8,448 nt of DNA from Bacteroidota bacterium (GTDB lineage Bacteria; Bacteroidota; Bacteroidia; Chitinophagales; Chitinophagaceae). The stretch's first letter is position 1. Each line of letters begins with the position of its first letter. Where the stretch lies: assembly GCA_023409975.1 (NCBI GenBank), contig JAEYQO010000007.1, forward strand, positions 1 to 8,448, written 5' to 3'. The position numbers and the translations under genes are program-made. Shown here one piece after another: positions 6,995 to 8,448 of the stretch. The notes beneath the pieces were generated by a model that was not told where the DNA came from, ran no database searches, and worked only from the letters and a program-made list of their open reading frames with translations.

Positions 6995-7998
6995 TTCTTC
7001 AACAGTTGTCTTTTAACATGATAAAGAACATCCCTGCAGAACTGTAAATCTCCAAACGGCTGTTTCTTCAGGGCCTTCAATGTCCATCCGTAGGCTTCTC
7101 CATACTTATTCTCATTAAAAGCCTGAATAGCGTTGTCCCGCAAGGTAAAAACATGCTCCTCCAGATGTTGTTCCAATACCTGTGTCCACTGCTTCACCAG
7201 TCTAAGCTTGACATCCAGTGGATTTTGGGCCCAGGCTTCATTCAGATGCTCTTCAAGGAACAGATCAATAATTTGCTTTTTCACACGATACCAATAATGA
7301 TAGTTTACAGATTCACAAACACCTAGCTCAGTATTCGATTCAAGTATTATTGAAAAGGCGTACTGCTCTGTCGCGTGGTTTTCTGTCAGTGGATAAGCAT
7401 GCTCTGTTATCGAATACACATCCCTGAGCAGTTCCTGATGCGTACTGTGCAACATCATCACGCCTGCGTTCCAGGAAGACATTCCTGGTGAAACCTTCAT
7501 ACTTCTCCCGGAAGCCAACCGTAGTGCTGTCCACTCTATGAGTTTTAGAAAAGCATGAAAGGGCGCACCCGATGGAAGCGGCAGATCTGCCAGTTCCCGG
7601 AAATGATATTCATGCTTATGCATATAGCTCCTGCTGGCGCTTACCTTCTCAAGTAACGGCGCAGGATCCTTGATGAAAAAGCTATCCGAGTCAAAGTAGA
7701 GTATATTTCCAGGTGCCATCTCATATGCCTCCTCAATGGCAGCAATTTTGATCCGGTGCAGGAAGTCTATTTCACCCCGCATGCTTTGAAGCTTCTGTTC
7801 CGTTAGTTCAACAAATTGAATCGGCAACCCCTCCAAATACTTCTGAAAAAAGTCTGGACGGTCCGTAAATAACACAATCGAAGTCCGTTCAATATCTACG
7901 GTTGAATGCGCGAAATAACTTAACAGTGCCAGCGTAGCTCTTCTGAGCTCATAGTCTGCTTTAAATGATTGTAAAACCAACGTCAGTGGACCATGCAT
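6991..7998 (-). CDS. Divergent GT-A-fold (GT8-like) glycosyltransferase candidate with TPR-like tail
   Basis: A 335-residue protein that I do not recognise as a named family but that has the layout of a GT-A nucleotide-sugar transferase. TSIVLFTDRPDFF is at 39-51, and MRGEIDFLHRIKIAAIEEA at 73-91 precedes the metal-binding candidate ILYFDSDSFFIKDP at 99-112 (Asp103 and Asp105). SSWNAGVMML at 174-183 is where GT8-type enzymes have FNAGVMLI-like segments, and TEQYAFSIIL is at 210-219. YHYWYRVK at 233-240 could supply a late histidine ligand. Residues about 288-316 (IQAFNENKYGEAYGWTLKAL) look like one TPR-type helical hairpin, followed by a basic C-terminus. The ATG comes one base after the GT8 stop, and the gene's stop overlaps the next start as ATGA. 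It probably adds a sugar to the same glycan; a non-enzymatic relative is possible but less likely. Confidence 0.7.
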   Translation of the reverse strand: MHGPLTLVLQSFKADYELRRATLALLSYFAHSTVDIERTSIVLFTDRPDFFQKYLEGLPIQFVELTEQKLQSMRGEIDFLHRIKIAAIEEAYEMAPGNILYFDSDSFFIKDPAPLLEKVSASRSYMHKHEYHFRELADLPLPSGAPFHAFLKLIEWTALRLASGRSMKVSPGMSSWNAGVMMLHSTHQELLRDVYSITEHAYPLTENHATEQYAFSIILESNTELGVCESVNYHYWYRVKKQIIDLFLEEHLNEAWAQNPLDVKLRLVKQWTQVLEQHLEEHVFTLRDNAIQAFNENKYGEAYGWTLKALKKQPFGDLQFCRDVLYHVKRQLLKK

Positions 7999-7999
7999 C

Positions 8000-8448
8000 T
8001 TAACCTGTTGTTTTCTGTTTTGACCCAGCGACCTGCTTAACGGTTTTCCAGACCTGACGCACTAAAGGGTTATCCCAATAAAATTCAACTGCGTTGCGCT
8101 TTAATACCGGTATCAGATTTGCTTTTGAAAGCTTTGTCGAAGGTCGTCGATCGGTGAAGCCCGCCTGACGCAGATAATGGAAATACAAATGGCGGAATCT
8201 GTTCTTACACTGTCTTTCCCAGGGTCTTTGCAGCGTAAAATGCAGTAGTAGTTTATCCTGGAGAAATTGATCCAGTCCAGCTCTTGATGTTTCGGTCGGA
8301 ATGTAGGAGTAAAGCGTATTGAACCTGAAATCCAGTTTATACCAGTTATCAACAAGTACGGCATTCAGTGCATCCTGGTCGACAAAACTGATCCGTTCGG
8401 GATACTTTTCAAGGTAGTCGAAAGCACGCTCCGATACTTTCTGCCGCT
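8000..8448 (-). CDS. GT8-like glycosyltransferase, C-terminal part (cut by the right window edge)
   Basis: Reading the minus strand from 8446 gives 148 uninterrupted codons to a TAA at 8000-8002, so this is the end of a longer gene whose start lies beyond the window. It resembles retaining GT8 (LPS galactosyltransferase RfaJ or LgtC-like) enzymes. FVDQDALNAVLVDNWYKLDFRFN at positions 21-43 of the fragment matches the DQDxLN...W..L...WN block. LLHFTLQRPW at 67-76 matches the family's HFxG..KPW block, where His is a metal ligand. Here the usual Gly is Leu and the Lys is Arg. HLYFHYLRQ near 86-93 is the typical following segment. The remaining 50 residues form a basic tail (VWKTVKQVAGSKQKTTG). 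It ends one base before the next gene's ATG, so it is in the same operon. Donor unknown; the DXD region is outside the window. Confidence 0.82.
   Translation of the reverse strand, partial: RQKVSERAFDYLEKYPERISFVDQDALNAVLVDNWYKLDFRFNTLYSYIPTETSRAGLDQFLQDKLLLHFTLQRPWERQCKNRFRHLYFHYLRQAGFTDRRPSTKLSKANLIPVLKRNAVEFYWDNPLVRQVWKTVKQVAGSKQKTTG

Noticed and set aside
6377..7534. Reading frames at 6377-6586 (plus) and 7340-7534 (minus)
   Set aside because: Both fall inside the two divergent GT-A genes, whose own frames are long, intact and motif-bearing.
8000..8188. A separate 62-residue gene beginning at the ATG at 8186-8188
   Set aside because: The frame stays open without a stop up to 8446 and carries GT8-like motifs upstream, so this ATG is internal to a longer gene.
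8113..8364. An 83-residue minus-strand reading frame overlapping the GT8-like gene
   Set aside because: It lies in another frame of the GT8-like coding region, and its translation shows no family pattern.
1..8448. Defence system, prophage, transposon, CRISPR array or tRNA in the window
   Set aside because: No nuclease, integrase, transposase, repeat array or tRNA-like segment is visible; the coding content is glycosyltransferases plus one amidotransferase.

Overview
The window is a tightly packed, single-direction stretch of a surface-polysaccharide biosynthesis cluster. All eight genes lie on the minus strand, so transcription runs from the right end to the left end. Both end genes are cut by the window edges. 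I see no RNA gene, mobile element, CRISPR array or intergenic space longer than 11 bases, and therefore no obvious internal promoter or terminator. The reading frames are intact and carry family motifs throughout.

Organism: protein style and gene content suggest a Bacteroidota bacterium. The pointers are the GT4 opening YISYDGMTD.LGQSQVLPYL, the second GT4 with YIISDVDRALAFEWIA, an AsnB-type amidotransferase inside a glycan cluster, and mostly absent Shine-Dalgarno sequences. This is an inference from style; no rRNA or other taxonomic marker is present.

Layout in transcription order: (1) 8000..8448, the C-terminal part of a GT8-like glycosyltransferase; (2) 6991..7998, a divergent GT-A-fold glycosyltransferase candidate with a DSD motif and a TPR-like tail; (3) 6119..6994, another divergent GT-A/GT2-like protein with an LDSDE motif; (4) 5310..6119, a GT2 of the rhamnosyltransferase (WbbL-like) type, starting at GTG; (5) 4399..5313, a GT2; (6) 3282..4394, a GT4 starting at a non-ATG codon; (7) 2405..3292, a GT2 with a TPR-like tail; (8) 545..2395, an AsnB-type glutamine-dependent amidotransferase; (9) 1..533, the N-terminal part of a GT4. 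Counting both partial genes, there are eight glycosyltransferase-type genes and one amidotransferase gene, nine in all.

How they may work together: the glycosyltransferases would add sugars one after another to a lipid-linked oligosaccharide on the cytoplasmic face of the inner membrane. The amidotransferase would amidate a carboxylate, plausibly a uronic-acid residue or its nucleotide-sugar precursor, although asparagine synthesis cannot be excluded. No flippase, polymerase, export or nucleotide-sugar synthesis gene is inside the window, so those functions must lie outside it. Start and stop codons overlap or nearly touch at every junction, which points to one transcript with translational coupling. 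I found no convincing evidence of a wholly new system. The least characterised parts are the two adjacent divergent GT-A genes (2 and 3).
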